A model generated the notes under the pieces. That model was not told where the DNA came from and made no database searches. It worked only from the letters and a program-made list of their open reading frames with translations. From NCBI GenBank assembly GCA_039978075.1, contig JBDWCA010000002.1:1178001-1242000 (forward strand): 64,000 nt of DNA, read 5' to 3'. Made by a program: the position numbers and the translations under genes. Below are positions 24,899 to 32,622 of the stretch, piece after piece (the first letter of the stretch is position 1; every line of letters begins with the position of its first letter). Source of the DNA: Anderseniella sp039978075 (GTDB lineage Bacteria; Pseudomonadota; Alphaproteobacteria; Rhizobiales; Aestuariivirgaceae).

Positions 24899-25495
24899 AT
24901 GAACTTAGAGTTTTGTTCCGACCGTTTGCGTCTTACCCCACTTTCGTGGAGCGATTTCGACCTGGCGTTGGAGATGTTCACTGATCCTGAAGTTATGAGA
25001 TATGTGGGTGATCTTATGGATGAGGAAATCATCCGCGCCGGAATGCCAGACTCGTTAAAAAGGGGCGGAGATGGATGGATCGGAATCTGGTGCGTCTCGG
25101 AAAGAGAATCTGGCGAGAAGCTTGGCACTGCGTTTCTCTTGCCAATGCCGGTTGAAGAAGACGACATCGATTACAGCCTTGTCATTCCCGGCAAGATTCC
25201 CGACGGCGACATCGAAATTGGCTATTGTTTCAAACGCTCTGCATGGGGCCAAGGTTACGCAACCGAAGCATGCAGCAGGTTAGTGAGATTTGCGTTCGAA
25301 CAAACCCCACTGGATGAAATTGTTGCATCTTTCTACGATGAACACGAGGCGTCCAGGAACGTGCTCAGAAAGGTTGGTTTCATCGATAGAGGAACCATGA
25401 GATGCTATGGTGAAGATGCCGATAGTTATCGGATTACTCGCCAAGAATGGACTCAACCAGAAAGATCCTGCCAGAGCCTTATGCCGAGAAAATGA
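24899..25495 (+). CDS. GNAT family N-acetyltransferase (RimJ/RimL-like)
   Basis: The 198-residue protein has the GNAT pattern: an N-terminal strand L-R-L-T-P-L, the acetyl-CoA loop region A-W-G-Q-G-Y-A-T-E-A near 118-127, and A-S-R-N-V-L-R-K-V-G-F near 151-161, which is typical of RimJ/RimL-type enzymes that acetylate N-terminal amines or small molecules. The ATG at 24899 is preferred over a TTG at 24884. Base composition is lower in GC than its neighbours. The substrate is unknown. Confidence 0.85.
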   Translation: MNLEFCSDRLRLTPLSWSDFDLALEMFTDPEVMRYVGDLMDEEIIRAGMPDSLKRGGDGWIGIWCVSERESGEKLGTAFLLPMPVEEDDIDYSLVIPGKIPDGDIEIGYCFKRSAWGQGYATEACSRLVRFAFEQTPLDEIVASFYDEHEASRNVLRKVGFIDRGTMRCYGEDADSYRITRQEWTQPERSCQSLMPRK

Positions 25496-25662
25496 TGCTT
25501 CGGGCCGCAGCCGTTCAAAGTGCTAATTTAAACGACAGCTTTGTCCGCTCTGCCGACACCTCGTTCACGACAAAACAAACTCTGTGAGAAATGTCGCATA
25601 CAGCGCGGGGTGATCCCGCCAGTATGAGACATCGCAAACGAGGGGCGGCCTCGAGGTGCATC

Positions 25663-27117
25663 ATGACTAAATCACTGCATAAAGCCATTTTCGGGATCGC
25701 GGCCCTGGCTGCCGGTCTTCTCGCCCCGGCCTCGGCCCAGGCGCTCGACGCCGATAACCAGTTCATCTGCACTCTGGTCGGCAAGGGCGCGCATAATGGC
25801 ACCAACCCGACATCGAACCACCAGCCCGACCTGCAACTGTACGGCACTGATCTTGGCTTGAGCTTCCGGCACCGCCACCGTCTGATCATGCTGTTTGGCG
25901 ACACCTGGGTGCAGGACAACGCGATCTGTTCGGCGCCGCCGTCCGACGATTCCGTGGGCGCCATGTTTCTCGGTCTCGACAACGATCCCGACGATTGTCT
26001 GGACCTGCGCTTCCGCAAGGACGCAGCCGATGGTGCGCGGCCGATCCGTGTCTTCAAAAATGGCGTCCAGCTGCCGATGGGTGCATTCCGGACACCCATC
26101 ACCGGGTGGAGCGACAACCGGCGTGCCTACGGCTATTTTACCGGCAATGAAGAGGTGCAGTGCGGTCCGGGAAACGCCTGTCCGAGTGACCTGGCCTGCG
26201 GGGCCTCGAACGTTTGCGTCGATCCAACCAGTTCAATGCCGGCAGCCGCCGTAGCCGAACGGCACGTCTCCCGCACGCCTGGCCCGCTTGGGCTCACGAT
26301 AAACCTCTATGCCGTCCGGCACACCTTCGTGACCGGCAAGTTCCTGAACGCGACAGCGCGAACCGTAAAAACCTTCAACGAGAACAATCCCGGTGCCAAC
26401 GACTACACCGCGCCGGCCGCAGGCTTTGGCCTGTCCACAGGCGACCTGCTCATGTGGGGCCGGCCGGGTGTCGCTGCCGCGCTGGGCACCACGGCAGATC
26501 TCTATTTGCTGCATCATCCACTCCCCGGCCTGCAGGGACCTTCCGGTCCGTCAAGCTGGCAACCGCGCTATTTCGCCGGGTTGAACGGCGATCAGCCCAT
26601 CTGGAGTGACGATCAGGCTGAAGCCGTGCCGGTCATTGAAGACGAGGCAGTCGGTCAGGTTCTGCAGCACTCGATTGCATGGGTGCCGAGCCTGAACCAG
26701 TTCGTGATGCTGTATGGCGGCCGCCTGTTTTTTCCCGGTACCTTGTTTCCGAACGACCCCAACACCGGTATCCGCCTGCGCACGGCGCCGCATCCGTGGG
26801 GTCCCTGGTCCGATCCGCAGCTCATGTGGAATGCAACCGCTGAAGGTGCTTACGGCGGCTGCCCGAACGGCATCCTGTACCCGCCCTTGGGCGGCGGCTG
26901 CGCCCAGACCGATCCGTACCGCCCCGGCGGCCTGAACATGTGCGATAAGCCCTCGCCAGATCCTAACCTGGATTTCGGCGTCGAATATGGAGTCAACATC
27001 CTGTCGACATTTACCAAACCCGGACCTGAGCCAAACTCAGCAACGATCTACTGGAACATTTCAACATGGAACCCGTACCGGGTCGTGCTGATGAAAACCA
27101 CGCTCACGGCGCCGTAG
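25663..27117 (+). CDS. Secreted DUF4185-like protein
   Basis: The 484-residue precursor has a signal peptide (residues 1-27, ending A-S-A-Q-A) after an ATG with GAGGTG upstream. The mature part begins with a beta-propeller-like block containing L-I-M-L-F-G-D-T-W, which is the DUF4185 hallmark. Numerous paired cysteines (C-G-P-G-N-A-C-P, C-G-A-S-N-V-C) suggest disulphides. DUF4185 resembles glycosidase-type five-bladed propellers, but no activity is proven. The gene stands alone. The extracellular location is well supported; the function is unknown. Confidence 0.7.
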   Translation: MTKSLHKAIFGIAALAAGLLAPASAQALDADNQFICTLVGKGAHNGTNPTSNHQPDLQLYGTDLGLSFRHRHRLIMLFGDTWVQDNAICSAPPSDDSVGAMFLGLDNDPDDCLDLRFRKDAADGARPIRVFKNGVQLPMGAFRTPITGWSDNRRAYGYFTGNEEVQCGPGNACPSDLACGASNVCVDPTSSMPAAAVAERHVSRTPGPLGLTINLYAVRHTFVTGKFLNATARTVKTFNENNPGANDYTAPAAGFGLSTGDLLMWGRPGVAAALGTTADLYLLHHPLPGLQGPSGPSSWQPRYFAGLNGDQPIWSDDQAEAVPVIEDEAVGQVLQHSIAWVPSLNQFVMLYGGRLFFPGTLFPNDPNTGIRLRTAPHPWGPWSDPQLMWNATAEGAYGGCPNGILYPPLGGGCAQTDPYRPGGLNMCDKPSPDPNLDFGVEYGVNILSTFTKPGPEPNSATIYWNISTWNPYRVVLMKTTLTAP

Positions 27118-27138
27118 ATGGTGCGGTTAATTTGGAGC

Positions 27139-27264
27139 TCAGGCGAACGTTTTCTTTCCGCCGTGTGTCTCCCATTTGCTCATCTCTGCCAATATAGGAT
27201 AGAGCGTCTTTGCATCAAAGATCATGCTTGGCGATTGGCGCTCACGGACCGGAGCCGACCTTGG
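27139..27264 (-). pseudogene. Possible C-terminal remnant of a minus-strand gene
   Basis: Reading the minus strand from 27264, 41 codons stay open and give a natural-looking C-terminus (T-L-Y-P-I-L-A-E-M-S-K-W near the middle, ending K-K-T-F-A then TGA). An in-frame stop lies just upstream and no start with a ribosome site is present. It may be the stump of a lost gene at the border of the AT-rich stretch, or chance. The family is not recognised. Confidence 0.3.
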
Positions 27265-27646
27265 TCAAAGCATTCCAACTCTGCAGTGTGACCCGTCAGA
27301 TCGGACATTCGACCTCGGTTGGCGAGATTCCAGTGCTTGAAGCGCAAGTGCGCGAATAAAACACCTACTTCGATTTTAAAAATATCTGACCAGCAACAAT
27401 GCAGTAATCAGTAGATTGTGCACCATAAATTTCAGTAAAAAATCCAATTTATCATTATAATGAATTATTTGAATTTCTGAAAATATTTTAATTAAATAAT
27501 AGAATGAGGTTTGTGGTTTTAAACACAGTAATAAGTGCCAAACATTCAATACAATGCGAAAACTGCCCCGAGAGATATTCAAATACTCAAGTGAACAGAA
27601 CACTTTTGGCGCGGTTAGCAGATTGCCATCTCAAAAAGGAAACCCC
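27265..27646. other. AT-rich non-coding stretch upstream of an unknown gene
   Basis: From about 27361 to 27560 the sequence becomes strikingly AT-rich (for example AAATATTTTAATTAAATAAT near 27479-27498), unlike the GC-rich surroundings. No ORF on either strand looks coding. It likely carries the promoter of the following unknown gene and may mark a transferred segment. No IS ends or att repeats were seen. Confidence 0.6.
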
Positions 27647-28207
27647 ATGAAAAACCCGATCCCTGAAGAGATCATTGCCCTGTACGGCACCATCGCAGTG
27701 TCCAGGATTGCACGAAAAAAGACGAAAATGACGCTGGAAAAGCTTCCTAAAGTGCAGAAAATTCTGAAAAAATCATCGCAGACCAAGACAAAAATGGCCA
27801 AATCGATAGCGGATTTTGATGTCGAAAGCGGCGGAATGAGTGATGAGTTTGAAGATTTCATGCGCGAAGGGTTCTTGTGTCTGATTCCGGATGAAGACTG
27901 TCCGGATCCAGATAAATGGCGAGGCCCAGACCTGCCGCCGGGGGCATTCATCTGTGCTGAGATTAGAATACACGCAGAAAATCTGCTGGAAGAATTTGCC
28001 ATACAGAGTCAAGTCGAACAACAGCTCGAGATGCTGGTCGCAGCACTCGACACGAACAGCCATCCGTTGATCCAATTGTTTGCCGTTATCTTTAAGACAA
28101 GCTTGGAACAAACTCAGGAACGTTTGGAAGAGATCGGTCGAGAATTTGCAAGCTTGGTGCAGGCTGCCGAGGACAACGATTGTCCATATCCCGTGTTCAC
28201 ACTTTAG
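27647..28207 (+). CDS. Hypothetical protein in an AT-rich segment
   Basis: The 186-residue soluble protein starts at an ATG with AAGGAAA just upstream. The N-terminal third is very lysine-rich (K-K-T-K-M-T, K-K-S-S-Q-T-K-T-K). The middle has acidic and proline residues (I-P-D-E-D-C-P-D-P-D), and the C-terminal half is helical. No signal or membrane segment is seen. Codon use is less GC-rich than its neighbours, consistent with recent acquisition. A hairpin follows the stop. I do not recognise a family and propose no function. Confidence 0.6.
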   Translation: MKNPIPEEIIALYGTIAVSRIARKKTKMTLEKLPKVQKILKKSSQTKTKMAKSIADFDVESGGMSDEFEDFMREGFLCLIPDEDCPDPDKWRGPDLPPGAFICAEIRIHAENLLEEFAIQSQVEQQLEMLVAALDTNSHPLIQLFAVIFKTSLEQTQERLEEIGREFASLVQAAEDNDCPYPVFTL

Positions 28208-28226
28208 GAAGATGACAGATGAAACT

Positions 28227-28260
28227 CCGCGCCCCAAACAGGAAAACCAACGGGGCGCGG
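28227..28260 (+). terminator. GC-rich hairpin after the hypothetical gene
   Basis: CCGCGCCCC (28227-28235) pairs with GGGGCGCGG (28252-28260) around a 16-base loop, 20 bp past the stop. There is no T-run, so factor-independent termination is uncertain. Confidence 0.5.
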
Positions 28261-28558
28261 TGCTCCAGGTGCTGCCAAGACCGATCATTCTTGTTACACG
28301 GTAACTGGTCGCCATGATTGCTAATAGTGTCGTTGCCACAATCGCTTGGGAAAACCACTGTTGAACCTGTCACGTTTTGGCCAGACATCGAAAGCTGTCA
28401 TTCGTCACATCAAAACAGAGTGGCACTCCGGGCTCTGACCAGACACCTGCAACGTATATCCGCACTGCGATTTCGCTGCGTGCTGAATGTCCGCTTCCGG
28501 CCCATTTCGCCGTCTCTGTCGTACTGTTTGTATGTGCTGATTTGCGCGCTGAAACCAT
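28261..28558. other. Non-coding gap with a degenerate dispersed-repeat fragment
   Basis: No convincing gene is present. The part around 28478-28512 contains AATGTCCGCTTCCGGCCCA, which resembles a degraded repeat often seen between genes in alphaproteobacteria and often mis-annotated as small ORFs. That resemblance is from memory, not from a search. Confidence 0.35.
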
Positions 28559-28924
28559 TCACCCCACCAACTGAAACCGCCCTTCCGGAATATCATACCG
28601 CGCCTCAACCGCCGCTGCCGCTACAACCGTCAGCAAACCGTTCGCCTCATCCGGCACATTCAGCCCGCCCTTGACCGCCGTGACCGTCACAGAGCCATAG
28701 GGCAGTTGTTTCGCCACCGCGCCGGTATCCACCTGGTCTGGTTTCTGCACGCCGATGGTGACGTTGACCACCATCTTGGTCGGGTCCAGGTCGAGGGACT
28801 TGTACAGTGACAGGGAGGAATGGTGCAGGCAGTCCTGCACCGCGCGGATGGCGGCTTTGGTGTAGTCTTCGCCGTAAAGGTCGTTGCCGGTGCCCATTTC
28901 CAGGATGAGACGCTTTTCTGCCAT
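28559..28924 (-). CDS. Lin0512 family protein, copy A (H-to-Y variant)
   Basis: The 121-residue protein belongs to the Lin0512 family, marked by an N-terminal G-x-G-x-D-x-H-G motif; here it reads G-T-G-N-D-L-Y-G at residues 11-18, with Tyr in place of His. The body is short alpha/beta with L-P-Y-G-S-V near 74-79. It is the last gene of a long minus-strand unit and follows a second family member by 3 bp. Two non-identical copies side by side suggest a heteromeric pair. The family has no known function. Confidence 0.85.
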   Translation of the reverse strand: MAEKRLILEMGTGNDLYGEDYTKAAIRAVQDCLHHSSLSLYKSLDLDPTKMVVNVTIGVQKPDQVDTGAVAKQLPYGSVTVTAVKGGLNVPDEANGLLTVVAAAAVEARYDIPEGRFQLVG

Positions 28925-28927
28925 GGC

Positions 28928-29275
28928 TCAAACCTCCTCCATGATGTCGAAATAGACGACCGCCGCCGCATTGGCCATCACCGTGGTGTCACCATTGTCC
29001 TTCTCGATGTCGAGGCCGCCTTGCTCGACGATGATCTTTGCCGAGCCGTACGGCAGCACGGCGGCGACCTGAGCCTTATCCACCTTGTAAGGCTGGGCCA
29101 CGCCGATCAGCACTTCCACCTGCATGGCGTCGCGCGGGAAGCCGAAGGCATCGGCCATGGACAGTGAATTGTGCCACAGTGCGTCCTTCAGGGCGCGCAC
29201 CGCCGCCTTGGTATAATCCATGCCATGCAGGTCGGTGCCCATGCCGAATTCCATAGCAACGCGTTTGAGAGTCAT
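28928..29275 (-). CDS. Lin0512 family protein, copy B (canonical motif)
   Basis: The protein has 115 residues from the ATG at 29275, with GGAAAG upstream; an in-frame start at 29293 would add six basic residues. The family motif is intact as G-M-G-T-D-L-H-G, followed by M-D-Y-T-K-A-A-V, and L-P-Y-G-S-A lies near residue 75. It overlaps the ribosome-site region of copy A (3-bp gap). The complementary motif states of the two copies suggest that this one keeps the active or metal-binding residue. The function is unknown. Confidence 0.85.
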   Translation of the reverse strand: MTLKRVAMEFGMGTDLHGMDYTKAAVRALKDALWHNSLSMADAFGFPRDAMQVEVLIGVAQPYKVDKAQVAAVLPYGSAKIIVEQGGLDIEKDNGDTTVMANAAAVVYFDIMEEV

Positions 29276-29350
29276 TTTTTTCTTTCCGCGCAATTTGTCC
29301 GAAAACCGGTTCCCACTTTTCAGATTGCACTTTGGTCCTTCAATTCCATT

Positions 29351-30544
29351 CTAATTCCTTGCCGCCAGCACACACTCGCGGATGATGCGGCCGATCAGGT
29401 GGCAGTCGTCCAGCGAGAAGGTCAGCGGCAGGCGCATGTCTATCAGGGTGGACAATACCTCATCCGTCTTCGGAAGCGACTGGTTGCCGGCATAGGTCCA
29501 GCTGTCATGGCGCGAGGTGAAGGCGACCGGTTCATCGGCGCCGAACCATTTCAGCTCGACCCCGCGCGCCTGCGTGGTTTTTAAGAGCTTGTCGATCTGG
29601 TCCGGCGTGAATGTCGGCACATTGAACTGGAACGAGCTGGCGACAAACTGTTCCTTGTCGGGCCGGTGCGGCAGGCGCACATAGGGCACATAGGACAGCT
29701 CGCTGGCCATCGCGTCATACTGCTCGTTCCAGCGCCGGCAATTTTCATCAAGCAGTCTCAGTTGCGGGCGCAGGAGGGCTGCGCGCAGATTGTCCAGCCG
29801 CCCGGAGCAGTTGGGCGTCTCCAGCCGGATTTTCAGGAACACCTCTTCCGGCGGCGAGGCCAGGTGGCGGCCATACAGCATGTAGGAGCCCGACAATATG
29901 GTGGCCCGCGCCATCAGTTCCGCATCTTCCGATACCAGAAAGCCGCCTTCGCCGGAATTCATGTGCTTGTAGGTCTGGGTGGAATAACACGCCCCAATGC
30001 CATGCAGCCCGGATTTTACACCCGCCCACTCGGCCCCCATAGTGTGGGCGCAATCCTCGATCACCGAGACATTGGCCTCATCGCAGATCGCCATCAGCGC
30101 ATCCATGTCGGCAATGTGCCCGCGCATGTGCGACAGCATCAGCACCCGTGCCTTGCTGGACTTTATCTTCTTGGCCAAATCGTCCAGGTCGATGACCAGG
30201 TCTTCAGTGACTTCCACCAGAACCGGATGCCCGCCGGCACCGGCAATGGAGCCCGGCACCGGGGCCAGGGTAAAGCCGTTGGTCAGCACCGCTTCGCCTG
30301 GCTGCAGGCCAAAGGCCCTGAGCGCCGTGGTCAGGGCATAGCCGCCCGACGTGACGGCCAGGCAGTAATCGACGCCCATATACCTGGCATAATCCTGCTC
30401 CAGCAGCGCGGTTTCCGACGTCTCGCCGGGCCCGGTATTATAGCGGTGCAGGCGGCCGGACCGCATGATCTCGACGGCCCTTTCAATGGCGTCGTCGGGG
30501 ATGGGTTCCTGCTGGGTGAAGGTGCCGGTGAATGTGTCTGTCAT
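29351..30544 (-). CDS. DegT/DnrJ/EryC1/StrS family PLP-dependent enzyme
   Basis: The protein has 397 residues from the ATG at 30544. The PLP lysine is Lys193 in T-Q-T-Y-K-H-M-N-S-G-E-G-G, and Asp164 in I-E-D-C-A-H contacts the pyridine nitrogen; both are standard for fold-type I DegT-family enzymes. These usually aminate keto-sugars, but some act on cyclitols or in catabolism. No sugar-nucleotide genes are present. Instead it lies between a CoA-transferase gene and the Lin0512 pair, so a catabolic role on an amino compound is likelier (inference). Confidence 0.85.
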   Translation of the reverse strand: MTDTFTGTFTQQEPIPDDAIERAVEIMRSGRLHRYNTGPGETSETALLEQDYARYMGVDYCLAVTSGGYALTTALRAFGLQPGEAVLTNGFTLAPVPGSIAGAGGHPVLVEVTEDLVIDLDDLAKKIKSSKARVLMLSHMRGHIADMDALMAICDEANVSVIEDCAHTMGAEWAGVKSGLHGIGACYSTQTYKHMNSGEGGFLVSEDAELMARATILSGSYMLYGRHLASPPEEVFLKIRLETPNCSGRLDNLRAALLRPQLRLLDENCRRWNEQYDAMASELSYVPYVRLPHRPDKEQFVASSFQFNVPTFTPDQIDKLLKTTQARGVELKWFGADEPVAFTSRHDSWTYAGNQSLPKTDEVLSTLIDMRLPLTFSLDDCHLIGRIIRECVLAARN

Positions 30545-30626
30545 GATCTCAGCATAGTGCCAAAACGGTAAGCTTACGCAAGCGCCAATCACGACACGAT
30601 TTGGTGCCAAGTCTCAAAGCGAGTTT

Positions 30627-31823
30627 TTATTCACCGTCGATGACGGCACGAATCTCATCTGCCGAAAACCCGGCCTCTGACAGAACCTCTTCGGTGTGTT
30701 CTCCCAGTAGCGGGGCAGGGCGCTTGACGCCTGCCGGTGTACCGTGAAACTTTACCGGCGCGCCGATGGTCTTGACCGTGCCGGCCACCGGGTGGTCGAC
30801 CTCCGGTACCATGTCGCGGGCAATGGTCTGCGGATCGGCATGCATTTCATCGATGGACAGCACCGGACCAGCGGGAACGCCTGCGGCTTCCAGCGCCTCC
30901 AGCCAGTGCTGCGTGGTCTCAGGCTTAAAGTAGGGGGCCAGGGCCGCGGCCAGGTCGGCGCGGTTTTCCATGCGGGTGCGGTTGGTGGCAAAGCTTGGGT
31001 TTTCAGCCAGCTGTTCCGCATCGATGACCTTCAGCATGCGCTCCCAGTTGGTCTGGTTGGCCGCGCCCAGGTTGAGCCAGCCGTCGGCTGTTCTGAACGC
31101 TTCATAGGGCGCATTCAGAGGATGGGCTGAACCCATCGGTCCCGGTGCAGTGCCGGTGGCAAAACAGATCGCCGACTGCCAGTAGGTATGGGTGATGCCG
31201 GCTTCAAACAGCGATGTATCAACGCGCTGGCCCTCGCCGGTTTTCAGCTTGTGGGCATAGGCTGCCGCACAGCCCATGGCGCCGAGGATACCGGCGGTGA
31301 TGTCAGATACCGGCGCACCGACCTTGATCGGCGGGCGGCCAGGCGCCTCGCCGGTGATCGACATCAGACCGGACATGCCCTGCGCAATCAGGTCAAACCC
31401 GCCGCGCTCGCGATACGGACCGGTGCGGCCGAAACCGGAAATCTCGCAATAGATCAGGCCGGGATTGATCTTTTTCAGCTCGTCATAACCAAGCCCGAGC
31501 TTTGCCATGGTGTCATGGCGGTAATTCTCAATCAGGCAGTCGGCCTGTTCGATGAGCCGGATCAGCGCGGCTTTTCCCGCTTCGCTCTTGAGGTCCAGCC
31601 TGATACCGCGCTTGTTGCGGTTCATCATCATGAAGGCGGCGGATTCACCTTCAATGTCCGGCGGCAGGAAGCGCCGGGTATCATCGCCGTTGGGCCGCTC
31701 CACCTTGATCACGTCGGCGCCCATGTCGGCCAGCATCAGGCCGGTCACGGGCCCGGCCATGATGTGAGCCATCTCGATGACCTTCATGCCTTTTAAGGGG
31801 CCGGTATTGGGAACCTCCGCCAT
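30627..31823 (-). CDS. Family III (CaiB/BaiF) CoA-transferase
   Basis: The 398-residue protein has the interlocked-fold family III pattern: G-P-L-K-G-M-K-V-I-E-M-A-H near 8-20, D-V-I-K-V-E-R-P at 37-44, M-N-R-N-K-R-G-I-R-L-D-L-K, and the catalytic aspartate in G-G-F-D-L-I-A-Q at about 141-148. These enzymes move CoA between carboxylic acids, for example formyl-, succinyl- or carnitinyl-CoA. The gene starts 6 bp after the crotonase stop, so the product is probably a CoA ester passed to that enzyme. Confidence 0.92.
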   Translation of the reverse strand: MAEVPNTGPLKGMKVIEMAHIMAGPVTGLMLADMGADVIKVERPNGDDTRRFLPPDIEGESAAFMMMNRNKRGIRLDLKSEAGKAALIRLIEQADCLIENYRHDTMAKLGLGYDELKKINPGLIYCEISGFGRTGPYRERGGFDLIAQGMSGLMSITGEAPGRPPIKVGAPVSDITAGILGAMGCAAAYAHKLKTGEGQRVDTSLFEAGITHTYWQSAICFATGTAPGPMGSAHPLNAPYEAFRTADGWLNLGAANQTNWERMLKVIDAEQLAENPSFATNRTRMENRADLAAALAPYFKPETTQHWLEALEAAGVPAGPVLSIDEMHADPQTIARDMVPEVDHPVAGTVKTIGAPVKFHGTPAGVKRPAPLLGEHTEEVLSEAGFSADEIRAVIDGE

Positions 31824-31829
31824 GATTGC

Positions 31830-32612
31830 TTACTTGCCCTTCCAGCCCGGTTTGCGCTTGGCCAGGAAGGCCTCCATGCCTTCGCGGAAATCCTCGCTCA
31901 TATAGCACTGGACAATCAGGTCATGATCATCGCCGTCATGCCCGACGCGCAACCGGCGCAAGGCTTCCTTGGTGGCGCGCATGGTCAGCGGTGCGTGGCC
32001 TTTGAGCGTCTCCGCCAGTTCATGGGCGCGGGCCAGTACGGCAGCCTTGTCGTCATGCAGTTCCGACACCAGCCCGAGGGCCAGTGCCTCGTTTGCCTCG
32101 ATCAGGCGCGAGGTGAAGATGATTTCCTTGACCCGGTGTGCGCCCAGCATGGACGACAGCCGCGCCAGATTGTTGTTGGACAGACAGTTGCCGAGCGTGC
32201 GGGCAATGGGAAATCCGAAACGCATGTCACGCGCGCCGATGCGCAGGTCGCAACATGCGGCAATGGCCGCGCCGCCGCCGGTGCACGCGCCTGAAATGGC
32301 GGCAATGGTCGGCACCGGCACGGCTTCAAGCGCTGCCAGCACCTTGTCGATACGCGCTTCATAGTCGAGCGCATCCTGCGGTTTGGAGAAGTCGCGGAAG
32401 GCGGCAATGTCGGTGCCTGCCGCAAACGCCTTGTCGCCGGACCCGGTGATGATGACGGCGCGCAAGGCTTCATCGCCGGCAGCGCGGTCGCAGATATCAC
32501 GAATGGCTTCGTACATGGCAAAGGTCAGCGCATTGCGTGCCTTTGGCCGGTTCAGCGTGATCACGCCGACACCGTTGTCTTCGCTCCACAGCAGGTCTTC
32601 TGTGTCAGTCAT
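31830..32612 (-). CDS. Enoyl-CoA hydratase/isomerase (crotonase) family protein
   Basis: The 260-residue crotonase-fold protein has oxyanion-hole segments F-A-A-G-T-D-I at about 67-73 and S-G-A-C-T-G-G-G near 109-116. The stretch that normally holds the first catalytic glutamate (F-G-x-P-E) reads F-G-F-P-I-A-R, so classical hydration may be altered and isomerase, hydrolase or decarboxylase-type chemistry is possible. It sits 10 bp after dctM and 6 bp before the CoA-transferase, firmly inside the operon. Confidence 0.88.
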   Translation of the reverse strand: MTDTEDLLWSEDNGVGVITLNRPKARNALTFAMYEAIRDICDRAAGDEALRAVIITGSGDKAFAAGTDIAAFRDFSKPQDALDYEARIDKVLAALEAVPVPTIAAISGACTGGGAAIAACCDLRIGARDMRFGFPIARTLGNCLSNNNLARLSSMLGAHRVKEIIFTSRLIEANEALALGLVSELHDDKAAVLARAHELAETLKGHAPLTMRATKEALRRLRVGHDGDDHDLIVQCYMSEDFREGMEAFLAKRKPGWKGK

Positions 32613-32622
32613 CTCTGGTTCC

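Noticed and set aside
29351..30544. Polysaccharide or antibiotic sugar biosynthesis locus around the DegT-family gene
   Set aside because: No nucleotide-sugar dehydratase, epimerase or glycosyltransferase genes are adjacent; all neighbours are catabolic or transport genes in one operon.
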